A DNA stretch of 29,541 bases from Alphaproteobacteria bacterium (GCA_003696705.1 RFGD01000376.1:1-29541), one strand, 5' to 3'. Shown: positions 15,174-23,921, counted from the stretch's first letter. Made by a program: numbers and translations. The notes: generated by a model not told the origin, from the sequence alone.

Positions 15174-16592
15174 TCATACAGCGGCGAGGAGTTCGTCCAG
15201 CATCTCGGACACGGCTGACAATATCTTGGCATTCGCCGCATAGCTTTTCTCGATGAGCTGCAGCCGTGACAACTCCTCGTCAATGTTCGTGCCTTCGGCA
15301 TTCTGACGAGCGGCCGTGATAACTTCGGATGCAGTTAGCGCTTCGTTCAGACGCTCCTCTGCGTTTGCTCGTTCAGCGGACTGCGCGGCAACGAGCGCCG
15401 ACGCGAAGTCCGCCACTGACGTGGAAGCGGCGATGCCGGTGGCCGATCCCGCCCCCAACGGCGCATCAAGTGCCTCGAGGAAACTGATGACTTGCGAAGC
15501 GTCTGCCGCAGGTCCCTCCGACGCGGCCCCCAACCCATCCCGGATGCGCCACGCTTCGTTCCCGCCGTCTTGACGCACAGCCGCATTCACTTCGATCCGG
15601 CCCGCCAGACCCTTGGCATTTGACGGGTCGAACGGCCCGCCTCCATCCGTGAACAACCCGGCTTGCCCAGGCCCCAAGGTGGCGTCTGAGGCCTCGAAAC
15701 TCTGGATGAGCCCTCGGGCATATTCGTCAAGTTGATCCTGAAACCTCGGAAAGACGTCTCGCACGAGAGCCAGCAGGCCCGACAGGCTTCCGTGCTCTAC
15801 CCCGTGGACCCCTGACTTTCCGGGAGTGATGTCCTGTTCACCAGCCATCAGACTTCCGTCGCCCGGAAAATACTTCACATCGTGTACACGGTTACCCTCA
15901 AGAAGCGCCGCGCCCGTAAGGGTGAATAGCGCTACCGAGCCGTCCGACAGCTTGGAAACACGCACGTCAACGATCGCGGATATCTCGTCGATCTTGGTAT
16001 CGACGAGATCGCTATACTGGGCGTGTTCTGGTGTGCCGGGACGGAACGTGCGAACGGTCTCGTTCAACTTTGCCAGGTCGTACAGGCTCTCGTTGAGATC
16101 GGCCACGTCATACCGAATTTCCAGGTCCACGTCGGCGCGGACCCCGGCAAGGTGCCCGTCCAATGTTCTGATCGTCGCAGCCAACTCCTCGGCCGCAAGC
16201 ACGGCGCCCTTCTGGGCACCCAGGGACGCTGGCTGGTTGGCGAGGGTGGACAGGCTGCTCGAAAAGACCGAATATTTCTCGGGCAGAGAGCGCGCATCAC
16301 CCGGCTGGCCGAGATAGCTTGTGTAATTCTGCAACGCGTCCAGAACAGCCTGATGCCTTGCCGTCTTTCCTTGCTCGATTCTGGCCAGCCGGTCGAGCGC
16401 GGCGTCGACTTCCCGCTGGATTTCGCCAACGACGACGCCACCTTGCCCGATGCCTATGCTGACGAGGGCCGCGTTGCGCCGGACGTAACCAGGCGTCATC
16501 GCATTTGAAATGTTCTCGGCCGCGACTTGCGACATCGTCTGCGACGCCGCAAGGCCACTTTGCGCAGCGTTCAGGGCTCCAGAAAGGCTCAT
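15174..16592 (-). CDS. flgK: Hook-filament junction protein FlgK
   Basis: FlgK (HAP1) joins the hook to FlgL. The N-terminal axial signature is AAENISNAMTPGYVRRN (about 24-40). The C-terminus, NIDEELSRLQLIEKSYAANAKILSAVSEMLDELLAA, is the standard FlgK ending. 472 aa is normal for alphaproteobacterial FlgK. It lies 33 bases after flgE and 12 bases before flgL. The putative FlgN-type chaperone encoded at 11233-11742 would be its cytoplasmic escort. Confidence 0.95.
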   Translation of the reverse strand: MSLSGALNAAQSGLAASQTMSQVAAENISNAMTPGYVRRNAALVSIGIGQGGVVVGEIQREVDAALDRLARIEQGKTARHQAVLDALQNYTSYLGQPGDARSLPEKYSVFSSSLSTLANQPASLGAQKGAVLAAEELAATIRTLDGHLAGVRADVDLEIRYDVADLNESLYDLAKLNETVRTFRPGTPEHAQYSDLVDTKIDEISAIVDVRVSKLSDGSVALFTLTGAALLEGNRVHDVKYFPGDGSLMAGEQDITPGKSGVHGVEHGSLSGLLALVRDVFPRFQDQLDEYARGLIQSFEASDATLGPGQAGLFTDGGGPFDPSNAKGLAGRIEVNAAVRQDGGNEAWRIRDGLGAASEGPAADASQVISFLEALDAPLGAGSATGIAASTSVADFASALVAAQSAERANAEERLNEALTASEVITAARQNAEGTNIDEELSRLQLIEKSYAANAKILSAVSEMLDELLAAV

Positions 16593-16625
16593 GAAAACAG
16601 CTCAGCGTTTATCGTGGGACCAAAC

Positions 16626-17927
16626 CTATCGCTTGAGGCGAGTTGTCTCTTCCATCATGTCGTCGGCGGTCGTAACCACCTTCGCGTTCGTTGTGTATGC
16701 CCGCTGCGTCTTGATGAGTTCGGTGAGTTCCTGCGCGATATCCACGTTGGATCCCTCCAGAGCACCCGAGTTGATGCCCCCGGCGCCGCCGGAATTCGCC
16801 TGCATCGCAAAGAAGCCGCCGCTCTCGCCCGTCAGACTGTACGCATTGCCCTTTTCCTCGATCAGGCCGTTGGGATTGTCGACCAGTGCCACGGGAATTT
16901 CGAACAGCGGTTGACGTTGCCCGTTGTCGAAAACGCCGTAGAGGATGCCATCCTCGTCGATTTCCGTCCGCACGAGATTGCCGGTGTTCGAGCCGTCCCT
17001 GTCGAAGGTCTGACTGAAGTCACCCGAAAACTGCGTAACGCCATCGAAGGAATTCGGCGTACCGACCTTCAGGTCAAGGACCTGTGGGGTAGTCCCGTTG
17101 TCGAGCGTAAGGGTCGCGACGCCAGTCGCGGTATCGAAAGAGAATGCAGCAGGCGCCGTGGCCAAGGATGTCACGTTCGAGTAGGCCTTCGGTGCCCCGG
17201 CAAGGGTGCCGGAGTCGTTGAACGAGACGGTAACGCGACCAAGGTCGGCGCCGTTCTGGTCCCGAATGGTGAGATCCCATTCGTTAAGATTTGATGTCGG
17301 CTGCCACGACACACCGATCCGCTGCGACTCCCCAAGCGCCGTGAAGATCTCGGACGTCGTGATGAAAGGCGCGCCCGGCGTCGCCAGGCCGGTCTCCTGG
17401 GCCGGCAGGTTGCCTTTCGCCTCGACCGCCGTCGTCGCCGCTGCGGACTGGCTGATGTCGCCAATGTTGACCGTGGTCATCTGTCCGAACGAATTGCGGT
17501 CCACCTCTCCGATCGTGCCGTCGATCCCGAAGCGATATCCCGCCAGATAGTATCCGGCGGGGTTCACCAGATTGCCGCTCTCATCGGGCAGAAACGACCC
17601 CGCCCGCGTGAGCATGTAATTCGTCTCGACCGTCTCGTTCGGGTTGACCGAGACCACGAAGAACCCCGCCCCGCTGATGGCCAGATCGGTCGGCGAAGAC
17701 GTGGAGATCAGGCCACCGGGATTGGCCATGTCGATCTCGTCGACCGCCTTCACGGAGAGCACTCCCGACTCCTGACCACTTGAAGCGGTCGTGGTAACCA
17801 TCTGCGTGAAACCTCGCCGGTACCCGACTGTGTTGGCGTTCGCGATGTTTTCCGCGGTGGTGCCTACAGCCCGGGCGTTCGCCTGCAGTCCGCTGACGCC
17901 AGTTACGAATGCGCTGGAGATGCTCAT
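16626..17927 (-). CDS. flgE: Flagellar hook protein FlgE
   Basis: FlgE is the hook subunit. The N-terminus has the axial signature TAENIANANTVGYRRGFTQM (about 24-43). The early core shows GGLISTSSPTDLAISGAGFFVV, the flagellar basal-body/hook block. The C-terminus ends GALEGSNVDIAQELTELIKTQRAYTTNAKVVTTADDMMEETTRLKR, typical of FlgE. 433 aa is normal. ATG at 17927 is preceded by GAGGCGG. It is the first gene of the flgE-flgK-flgL unit and has its own long upstream region. Confidence 0.95.
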   Translation of the reverse strand: MSISSAFVTGVSGLQANARAVGTTAENIANANTVGYRRGFTQMVTTTASSGQESGVLSVKAVDEIDMANPGGLISTSSPTDLAISGAGFFVVSVNPNETVETNYMLTRAGSFLPDESGNLVNPAGYYLAGYRFGIDGTIGEVDRNSFGQMTTVNIGDISQSAAATTAVEAKGNLPAQETGLATPGAPFITTSEIFTALGESQRIGVSWQPTSNLNEWDLTIRDQNGADLGRVTVSFNDSGTLAGAPKAYSNVTSLATAPAAFSFDTATGVATLTLDNGTTPQVLDLKVGTPNSFDGVTQFSGDFSQTFDRDGSNTGNLVRTEIDEDGILYGVFDNGQRQPLFEIPVALVDNPNGLIEEKGNAYSLTGESGGFFAMQANSGGAGGINSGALEGSNVDIAQELTELIKTQRAYTTNAKVVTTADDMMEETTRLKR

Positions 17928-18263
17928 GTGTTCCGCCTCGTGTTCTTGTGCACACTGCTTCGCGCAAAGAATTACACGTCTGAAATTTAAAACAGGTTAA
18001 AGAACTGCAAAAATGCGAAGTACTACTGTTCATCGCGCCATCGACCGTCGTCGTGGTGCCCGGATGGTTGCATGACGATCCTGCAGCCCGCCGGAAAGAC
18101 GCGCCCTGCCTCGACCGTTTGGCACGACAACGGCGCTGAGGGGAGGCTCCGCAGACGTCATCAAACATCGGGATCGTATCGCGGCCACCGACGCCGATCC
18201 CGGGTTCAAACCCGGGGCGAACGGACATTCGGCCAAGCCACGAACGAGGCCTTCAGACGGCCG
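17928..18263 (-). promoter_or_regulatory. 336-base gene-free region upstream of flgE
   Basis: The part next to flgE (about 17938-18020) is AT-rich and probably holds its promoter. TTAA-N6-TTAA lies at 17987-18000, close to a CtrA site but one base short in spacing. TTCTTGT lies at 17943-17949 with an imperfect inverted partner, AAAGAATTACACG, at about 17966-17978. The rest to 18263 has normal genomic composition and contains the hairpin at 18199-18216. I see no gene in it; open frames on either strand lack ribosome-binding sites or recognisable motifs. Confidence 0.45.
18199..18216. terminator. Perfect hairpin downstream of the TPR-like gene
   Basis: CCCGGGTT and its complement flank a two-base centre, so the 18 bases are almost a perfect palindrome. 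It lies 47 bases beyond the stop of the TPR-like gene on the minus strand and between that gene and the flgE promoter, a sensible place for transcription to end. No T-run follows. It resembles a tRNA T-arm (TTCAAAC loop on a 5-bp stem), but no tRNA surrounds it. Confidence 0.4.
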
Positions 18264-20129
18264 CTATAGCCCGGATTTCCCCAACAGGCGCAATGCCCTG
18301 TCCGTCCGTTCCAGCCTGCTGGATGCACTTCGTCTTGTTAACGGTTCGATGGGCTCGGGTTGGGCGAGGAACTCTCGCACCAGATCGGAAATTCCCGTGT
18401 CCCTTGCAATTTTCGGGAAGATATCGGCGATGCGCGATGCCGTCTCCATATCTCCCATCCGGTAAGCCGACAGCATCAGATAGGTCGCGTCGTCGGGGCC
18501 GAACTCTTCCGGGAAACTTGCCCAGATCTTGCGATATAACCGCGTGGCACCAGACCAATCTTCCATGTCGAACCTTGCTCTGGCCATGAGCCTCAGTTCC
18601 TCGGGACCTGCCTTCGGGACCGACGCCTCAAGAAGTTCTTGGGTTCGACCCAATTCCGCCATGACATGTGCCTGCAGCTTCATAGCCTTCCAGGCGAGCG
18701 GGGTTCCCTTGACCGGCTTGAGTTCCTTCAAGATTTCCGCAGCTTCTTCGGCCTTTCCCGACTGCAACAGGGCAGTCGCAAGCTTGTATCGGACAACATC
18801 TATTCCTTGCGGGTCAAAGTCGTCTGATCCAGACGCCAGTTGAAATTCAAGAATGGCGAGGACTCTTTGATACTCCGATACGGCCAGGACCGTCCCCCCT
18901 CGCTTGAGCGCAGCATCGCCCAGCTGCTCGCTGAAGTGGGCAAAGGCAGGCTCGGACCAGAAATACGGCATCAAACGACGGCGAACAGCGACCCACTCTC
19001 CGAGCGAAAGCTCGCCATCAAGGCCTTTCGCGGCCAGATCCTCCAACGTCTTGGACGTCCAGTTTCGCGCCTTCTGACTGGCCGGCGTTCGCGGGAACCT
19101 AGCAAGGATCTTTCCGCCCGCGACCAGGGCCTCCTCGGGCCTGTGAAGCTCCAAGTCCACCTCCGCGAGCCGCTCGAGCATTGCAAGCTCGTATTCATCG
19201 CCTCTCCAGTTTCCAACGCCCTCGTCAAGAACGTCGAGCGCGGCAAGGAGAGCGCCGCGACTTCCGTTCTTGAGGGCCATGTCTGCCAACGCAACCCGTG
19301 CCCTCGTAGCGTAGATATCCATGCCGTCGGCTGCGAGGAGATAGTTTTCGACGGCCGTCTTCTCGTTACCCACGAGCTCTGCGCGACGGCCGGACAGGTA
19401 GCGCGCAGCGCCGAGTGACCGTGGGTCACCCAACGCCTCAAGGAGTGTAATTGCCTCGGCGTCTACGCTCTCCAACTGAAGCTCTACCGCTGCCTCAGCC
19501 AGCACGGGAAGCAATCCGCGCGCCACCGGCCGGCTCTGATAGGTCAGCGCGCGAAATGCGCCCTTGGCATGCCGGTAGAGTGCGACTGCGTCACCTCGAG
19601 CAACCGCATCCAGGGTCAGCCACAGGTCCCGGTCGGGCCGCGAGGCGTCAATCAGCGGCGACCGACTGGCCTTCTCGGAAATTGCCCGTCCTCGCAACAA
19701 CTCGAGAGCATCGCGTAACGCGACGAAACGATGGCTGGTCGCGCTGGCCTCGCCCGCCATGGAACCCAGAACGGACTCCGCCTCGTCGAGCATCATCTGG
19801 CTCAGGTAGAGCTCGGCCACGTCCAGAACCGTGTCGTGCAGCTCCTTGCCATGCGAAGTCGACAGGCGGACAACCTGACCCGTCAGCGCCTCCCGGAACT
19901 TGTCCGCAGGCCACCGCCGCAGGTCCAACCAAGGCATCAGTTTCACGGCCTCCGATGGTCGATCCTGTGGCGCACCGGAAGGCGGGCCGTGCGCGGAATG
20001 CGCGAGCGCCGAGCCGTCACCATGGCCCTCTCGGAGGTCGACATCGCTCCCATGCGATGCCGGCTCTGCAAAGACAGCAAGCGCAATGCTCGAGGCAATC
20101 AATGAACTAACGATCTTCCCGCCAAACAT
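18264..20129 (-). CDS. Secreted TPR-like helical repeat protein of the flagellar cluster, function unknown
   Basis: The 621-aa protein starts with a signal peptide (hydrophobic residues 7-21, probable cut near VFA or EPA), so it is periplasmic or exported. The rest is mostly helical with TPR-like units, such as VLDVAELYLSQMMLDEAESVL near 103-123, DAEAITLLEALGDPRSLGAARYL near 225-247, LERLAEVDLELHRPEEALVAGGKIL near 320-344, and YKLATALLQSGKAEEAAEIL near 450-469. No catalytic motif is seen. The gene is flanked by flgE and flgF and divergent from flgF, so a role in the periplasmic part of the flagellum or its motor is likely. Rhizobial MotC, a periplasmic motility protein, is a loose functional parallel, but I do not see clear similarity. 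ATG at 20129 follows GAGAG. Confidence 0.75.
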   Translation of the reverse strand: MFGGKIVSSLIASSIALAVFAEPASHGSDVDLREGHGDGSALAHSAHGPPSGAPQDRPSEAVKLMPWLDLRRWPADKFREALTGQVVRLSTSHGKELHDTVLDVAELYLSQMMLDEAESVLGSMAGEASATSHRFVALRDALELLRGRAISEKASRSPLIDASRPDRDLWLTLDAVARGDAVALYRHAKGAFRALTYQSRPVARGLLPVLAEAAVELQLESVDAEAITLLEALGDPRSLGAARYLSGRRAELVGNEKTAVENYLLAADGMDIYATRARVALADMALKNGSRGALLAALDVLDEGVGNWRGDEYELAMLERLAEVDLELHRPEEALVAGGKILARFPRTPASQKARNWTSKTLEDLAAKGLDGELSLGEWVAVRRRLMPYFWSEPAFAHFSEQLGDAALKRGGTVLAVSEYQRVLAILEFQLASGSDDFDPQGIDVVRYKLATALLQSGKAEEAAEILKELKPVKGTPLAWKAMKLQAHVMAELGRTQELLEASVPKAGPEELRLMARARFDMEDWSGATRLYRKIWASFPEEFGPDDATYLMLSAYRMGDMETASRIADIFPKIARDTGISDLVREFLAQPEPIEPLTRRSASSRLERTDRALRLLGKSGL

Positions 20130-20135
20130 TACGCT

Positions 20136-20238
20136 CTCTATTCTTTATAGACACCGCTTATTTCTTGCTCTATTCTTCAAATAGTCAAGATCGTAATTTG
20201 TTCGCAAGCCGTGACCCGCAGTGCGAGAGACGGCTTGC
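20136..20238. promoter_or_regulatory. Divergent control region between the TPR-like gene and flgF, with 35-base nested palindrome
   Basis: A nested palindrome is centred on 20221. Its outer 9-base arms GCAAGCCGT (20204-20212) and ACGGCTTGC (20230-20238) and inner arms CGCA/TGCG (20217-20225) share exactly the same centre. It ends 23 bases before the flgF ATG, so it would lie in the flgF leader if transcription starts upstream. Farther left, CTCTATTCTT occurs twice (20136-20145, 20168-20177), the second copy within CTATT-CTTCA-AATAG (20170-20184). TTTCTTGC is at 20161-20168. The left half is AT-rich and likely holds both promoters. Confidence 0.55.
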
Positions 20239-20261
20239 ATGGATAGAGGAGCACAGAGAGC

Positions 20262-21002
20262 ATGGGGATCACCGGCAACGTGTCCTTGTCCCTGGCCACG
20301 GCGCTCCAGCGCAGCCTCGACGTCGCGACCAACAATATTGCGAACGCCTCGACCGCGGGCTTCAAGGCTTCTCGGCCGATATTCGAGTCGTTCGTGGATG
20401 ACCAGCAATCAGGCTCGTCCGACGCCGTAAGCTATGTCATGGACAAGGGGGATTATCTCGACACGACCCAAGGCCCTCTCCTTCCGACAGGAAATCCGCT
20501 TGATCTCGCAGTGTCAGGAGACGGGTGGTTCTCGTACGAGACACCGAACGGGATCGGATACGGCCGAGATGGCCGGCTTCTCGTCAATGCCGAAGGGCTT
20601 CTGGTTACGGCGTCCGGCGCCCCCATCCTCGACGAAGGCGGCTCCCCTATTACGATCCCGGCTGACAGCGCTCAATCGATCGTCGTCGGCAAGGACGGGA
20701 CGATCGTCGGCGGAAACGGCGTTGATCTCGGGAAGATCGGCGTGTTTCGCATCCTTGACCCGGACAAATTGATGCCCATCGGCAATGGGCTTTACCTTCT
20801 TCCTCCGGGGGTGAGTGCGGCAGCCCCGGCCGAGTCCGCCGCCGTCAGCCAAGGGTTCATCGAGCAAAGCAACGTGAAACCCGTCGTCGAGCTCACGCAG
20901 CTCATGGAAATCCAGCGCGCCTACGAACGAGCCGTCACATTGATGAACCAGGCAAATGACCTGACGAAGCGAGCCATCGAGCGCATCGCCCGCGTGGTCT
21001 GA
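20262..21002 (+). CDS. flgF: Flagellar proximal rod protein FlgF
   Basis: FlgF is an axial rod protein. The N-terminal signature reads DVATNNIANASTAGFKASR (about 20-38), followed by NPLDLAVSGDGWFSY (about 78-92), the basal-body rod block. The C-terminus, SQGFIEQSNVKPVVELTQLMEIQRAYERAVTLMNQANDL, has the axial motif shared with FlgG. 246 aa is normal. ATG at 20262 follows GAGGAG. It is first in the plus-strand run flgF-flgG-flgA-flgH-fliL-like. Confidence 0.95.
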   Translation: MGITGNVSLSLATALQRSLDVATNNIANASTAGFKASRPIFESFVDDQQSGSSDAVSYVMDKGDYLDTTQGPLLPTGNPLDLAVSGDGWFSYETPNGIGYGRDGRLLVNAEGLLVTASGAPILDEGGSPITIPADSAQSIVVGKDGTIVGGNGVDLGKIGVFRILDPDKLMPIGNGLYLLPPGVSAAAPAESAAVSQGFIEQSNVKPVVELTQLMEIQRAYERAVTLMNQANDLTKRAIERIARVV

Positions 21003-21036
21003 ACGGCTCACCTATCGAGAAGCAGGGGAGACCTCA

Positions 21037-21822
21037 ATGAAAGCCCTTGGAATTGCTGCCACGGGAATGTTGGCCCAGCAAACCAATGTCGACGTGATCG
21101 CCAACAACATCGCCAACGCGAACACGACCGGGTTCAAGAGCGGCCGTGCCGCCTTCCAGGACCTTATCTATCAGTCGTTGACGCCCGAGGGAGCGCTGAC
21201 TTCTGCGTCCGGGACGGCGAAACCCGTGGGGACCAACGTTGGCCTGGGCGTCCAGAGTACCGGTGTCGTTCGGCTCCATACGCAAGGCGGCCTCACGCAA
21301 ACCGACAATTCGCTGGACCTCGCCATCGAGGGGCGCGGATATTTCGTCGTCAATCGGCCTGACGGAAGCCAGGCGTATACCAGGGCCGGCAACTTCCTGC
21401 TGTCCGCAGAAGGCCAGATCGTCACCCTCGATGGGTACGAGATCGACCCGGGAATCAACGTACCGGAAAACACCCGCGAGATTTCGATCAATCAACAAGG
21501 TCTTGTGATGGCGTATGTGGACAACGACTCGACCCCTGTCGAGCTTGGCCAACTGACGCTCGCAACATTTCTGAACGAGGCCGGGCTGAAGCCGATTGGA
21601 AACAACCTTCTGGAGCAGACGGCCGCCTCCGGCGATCCGACTTCCGTCACCCCCGGCGACCCGGGTGTCGGCGTCGTCCGCCAGGGCTATCTCGAGAACT
21701 CCAACGTCAACATCATCCAGCAGATAACCGACCTCATATCAGCGCAACGAGCCTACGAAATGAACTCGAAGGCCATCGAGACCGCTGATCAAATGCTGTC
21801 GACGGCAAACCAGCTCAAGTAG
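21037..21822 (+). CDS. flgG: Flagellar distal rod protein FlgG
   Basis: FlgG forms the distal rod. The N-terminus MKALGIAATGMLAQQTNVDVIANNIANANTTGFK is nearly invariant in the family. The core carries LTQTDNSLDLAIEGRGYFVV and GYEIDPGINVPENTREISIN. The C-terminus reads QGYLENSNVNIIQQITDLISAQRAYEMNSKAIETADQML. 261 aa is the typical length. The ribosome-binding site GGGGAG sits 6 bases before ATG. It lies 34 bases after flgF and 7 bases before flgA. Confidence 0.97.
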   Translation: MKALGIAATGMLAQQTNVDVIANNIANANTTGFKSGRAAFQDLIYQSLTPEGALTSASGTAKPVGTNVGLGVQSTGVVRLHTQGGLTQTDNSLDLAIEGRGYFVVNRPDGSQAYTRAGNFLLSAEGQIVTLDGYEIDPGINVPENTREISINQQGLVMAYVDNDSTPVELGQLTLATFLNEAGLKPIGNNLLEQTAASGDPTSVTPGDPGVGVVRQGYLENSNVNIIQQITDLISAQRAYEMNSKAIETADQMLSTANQLK

Positions 21823-21829
21823 ATTAACG

Positions 21830-22525
21830 ATGCATCGCGTTCTGACCCCCCTGTGGCACGCGTACCTCAACACCCTTGCGCTTGCATTGGCCGCCCTCAT
21901 GTCGCTCTCGGCCGCCGGCAAGGCCGCGGACGTCGGCGAGCTCGTGGCAGAGCGGGCAGAAGCGGAATTCGGCGTCCAGATGCCGGCAAACGGCCGCTTC
22001 GACGTCCGCCTTGCGCGCGACCTGCCGACGCAGGGAGAGTTCATCAGGGATTTCTGGATAGACAGGAAAAGCGGGCAATTCATTGCGAACCTGGTACTCG
22101 CCTCGGGTGACGAAACCCGCATCTGGGGTGTTGCCCAGCTGAACGTTTCGGTCCCTGTTCCGGCGCGACGCCTCATGCCCGATGAAATCATATCCGAGGC
22201 GGACATCAACGTCGTCGAAATGCCATGGCAGCGCGTCAACGCCTTTGCCGTGCTGGAGGCGAAGGATCTCATCGGGAAACAGGTTCGAAGAATGTTGCCC
22301 CAAGGCCGCCCTGTCCTTGTCCAGTCGGTGTCACCGCCGCTGGTCATCACACGCGGGCAAAAGGTACAGATCGAATTCCGGCGCGGCGGCCTCTACCTGG
22401 CCGCCGAGGGCAAGGCCATAACCGACGCTTTCTCCGGGCAGGAAGTTCGCGTCGTGAACCTCTCGAGCAACCGTATCATTGTGGGCATCGCCACAGACGA
22501 CGGAAAGGTCGATGCAAAGTTCTGA
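21830..22525 (+). CDS. flgA: P-ring assembly chaperone FlgA
   Basis: FlgA is a periplasmic chaperone needed for FlgI to polymerise into the P ring. A signal peptide covers about residues 1-32 (hydrophobic 14-29, cut near GKA). The C-terminal half is the SAF-type domain: VPVPARRLMPDEIISEADINVVEMPW near 108-133, then DLIGKQVRRMLPQGRPVLVQSV, then the LVITRGQKVQIEFRRGGLYLAAEGKA block. The SGQEVRVVNLSSNRIIVGI segment near the end is also typical. 231 aa is within the normal range. The ribosome-binding site is weak, and the ATG lies 7 bases after the flgG stop, suggesting coupling. Confidence 0.92.
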   Translation: MHRVLTPLWHAYLNTLALALAALMSLSAAGKAADVGELVAERAEAEFGVQMPANGRFDVRLARDLPTQGEFIRDFWIDRKSGQFIANLVLASGDETRIWGVAQLNVSVPVPARRLMPDEIISEADINVVEMPWQRVNAFAVLEAKDLIGKQVRRMLPQGRPVLVQSVSPPLVITRGQKVQIEFRRGGLYLAAEGKAITDAFSGQEVRVVNLSSNRIIVGIATDDGKVDAKF

Positions 22526-22566
22526 CACCAGTTCGTGTCAGCACACATTCTGAAGGCTTTGACGAA

Positions 22567-23322
22567 ATGCGCAAAATCATTCTCATCGTCGCTTGCGGAT
22601 TGGCCCTCGGTGGCTGCGCACAATACCGGGACATGCGAAATCCGCAGACGAGCCAGTTGGTACTGGACGCAACCTCCGTTCCCGAGGTGAACCGCATCAG
22701 CGTCCCAATGCCAACCCAACCGCGCAAGGTGGCCTTCAAGCGCGCTGAAGCCTCGAGCCTCTGGCATGGCGACACGCGCAGCTTCTTTGGCGATCAGCGA
22801 GCGCAGGATGTCGGCGACATCCTCACGGTTCTCATCGACATCAAGGACCAGGCGCAGCTGAAAAACGCCTCCGAGCGGAAGCGCAGCGGCACCCAGCAGG
22901 TCGCCGACCCGAAGATCCTTGGTTACGGAAGCAAGATCGCCAATGTCCTGCCCGGCGTATCGCAGTCCGACCTGCCTTCGGGCGGCAACATCATCGACCT
23001 GGGCTCCACCTCAGGATCGTCGGGCGAGGGGTCCATCAAGAGAAACGAGACCATCCAGCTCAAGGTTGCGGCGACCATCATCAGGAAGCTCCCCAACAAC
23101 AATTTCGTCATCGCCGGGCGGCAGGAGGTCAAGGTGAACTCGGAATTGCGGGAACTACGGGTCGCCGGAATTGTGAGACCCGTCGACATAAGCCGCGACA
23201 ACACGGTTTCCTACGACAAGATTGCCGAGGCGCGGATCACATACGGCGGCCGTGGCCAGATCTCGGCCGTGCAGAAGCCAAGGTACGGACAGGACGTGAT
23301 GGAGATCGTGCTTCCATACTAG
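22567..23322 (+). CDS. flgH: Flagellar L-ring lipoprotein FlgH
   Basis: FlgH forms the outer-membrane L ring. A lipoprotein signal is clear: a hydrophobic stretch followed by the lipobox LGGC with Cys17. Conserved blocks are SLWHGDTRSFFGDQRAQDVGDILTVLIDI, the NETIQLKVAATIIRKLPNNNFVIAGRQEVKVNSELRELRVAGIVRPVDI region and DKIAEARITYGGRGQISAVQKPRYGQDVM. I chose ATG 22567 because it directly precedes the lipoprotein signal and gives 251 aa, the usual size. The frame stays open far upstream through flgA, but that extension is only an out-of-frame reading of flgA. Confidence 0.95.
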   Translation: MRKIILIVACGLALGGCAQYRDMRNPQTSQLVLDATSVPEVNRISVPMPTQPRKVAFKRAEASSLWHGDTRSFFGDQRAQDVGDILTVLIDIKDQAQLKNASERKRSGTQQVADPKILGYGSKIANVLPGVSQSDLPSGGNIIDLGSTSGSSGEGSIKRNETIQLKVAATIIRKLPNNNFVIAGRQEVKVNSELRELRVAGIVRPVDISRDNTVSYDKIAEARITYGGRGQISAVQKPRYGQDVMEIVLPY

Positions 23323-23331
23323 GGGAAGGAA

Positions 23332-23793
23332 ATGAAAAAGTTCCTGCTGATCTCCGTCACGGCTTCCATCCTGACCGCCATCATCGGCTATTTTCTCGGC
23401 GTCTTCCTCTTGCCGCCAAAGGGCCGGTCGGCGGGAAGCCAGGCCGAGGTCGCCGCAAGCCATTCCGAAAGGCTCTACAAACTTCCGCTCGGACGTTTCA
23501 CCTTCCAGACCTACGCCCCCAACAAGGAGCGCCACTACGTCGCGGAGATGGACGTCCTGATCGCCGGCGCCGCGGATTTCGAACGGATAAACGGGGCGGA
23601 CGGAAAGAACCGGCTTCGCGACGCCGTGATCGCAGTCACCGCAGATCTTGCTGAATCGCCAAACTGGGAAGACTTGGCTTCCTCCCCCGAGCATGACGAC
23701 CTGGAAGCGGAAATCACAAGTCGCCTTTCCGCCCGATTCCCGATGGTCCGAAAGACGAAAGTGCTGAGCTTTATCGCCTCAGACCAGGATTGA
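23332..23793 (+). CDS. FliL-like membrane-anchored flagellar protein
   Basis: The 153-aa protein has a single N-terminal membrane anchor (about residues 4-27) and a periplasmic domain. The domain follows the FliL pattern: a YKLPLGRFTFQTYAPNKERHYVAEMDVLI strand region, a GKNRLRDAVIAVTADL helix near 90-105, and a final two-helix segment ending in KVLSFIASDQD. FliL proteins surround the stator and modulate motor torque. GGAAGGAA is immediately upstream of ATG, and the gene lies 9 bases after flgH at the end of the operon. The match is by pattern, and no motA/motB is adjacent, so the symbol is left empty. Confidence 0.6.
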   Translation: MKKFLLISVTASILTAIIGYFLGVFLLPPKGRSAGSQAEVAASHSERLYKLPLGRFTFQTYAPNKERHYVAEMDVLIAGAADFERINGADGKNRLRDAVIAVTADLAESPNWEDLASSPEHDDLEAEITSRLSARFPMVRKTKVLSFIASDQD

Positions 23794-23921
23794 CGGGGGG
23801 CAACGCGAACTGATCCAACGACCGCCGTCGGGCAAGGCCGTTCTATCGGCGCGCTTCGAGGCGGGGCGCATGATGCACCACCACGCCCGGGAGAATGTGG
23901 CCGCTGCTCGCCGGGTGTGCG

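Noticed and set aside
18130..18225. Possible tRNA suggested by CCGGG-TTCAAAC-CCGGG, a perfect T-arm shape
   Set aside because: The acceptor strand that would follow (GCGAACG) has no partner at the right distance upstream, and no D-arm or anticodon arm can be drawn on either strand. Kept only as a hairpin.
22225..22566. Upstream extension of flgH through flgA
   Set aside because: This stretch is an alternative frame of flgA. The lipoprotein signal begins exactly at the ATG at 22567.
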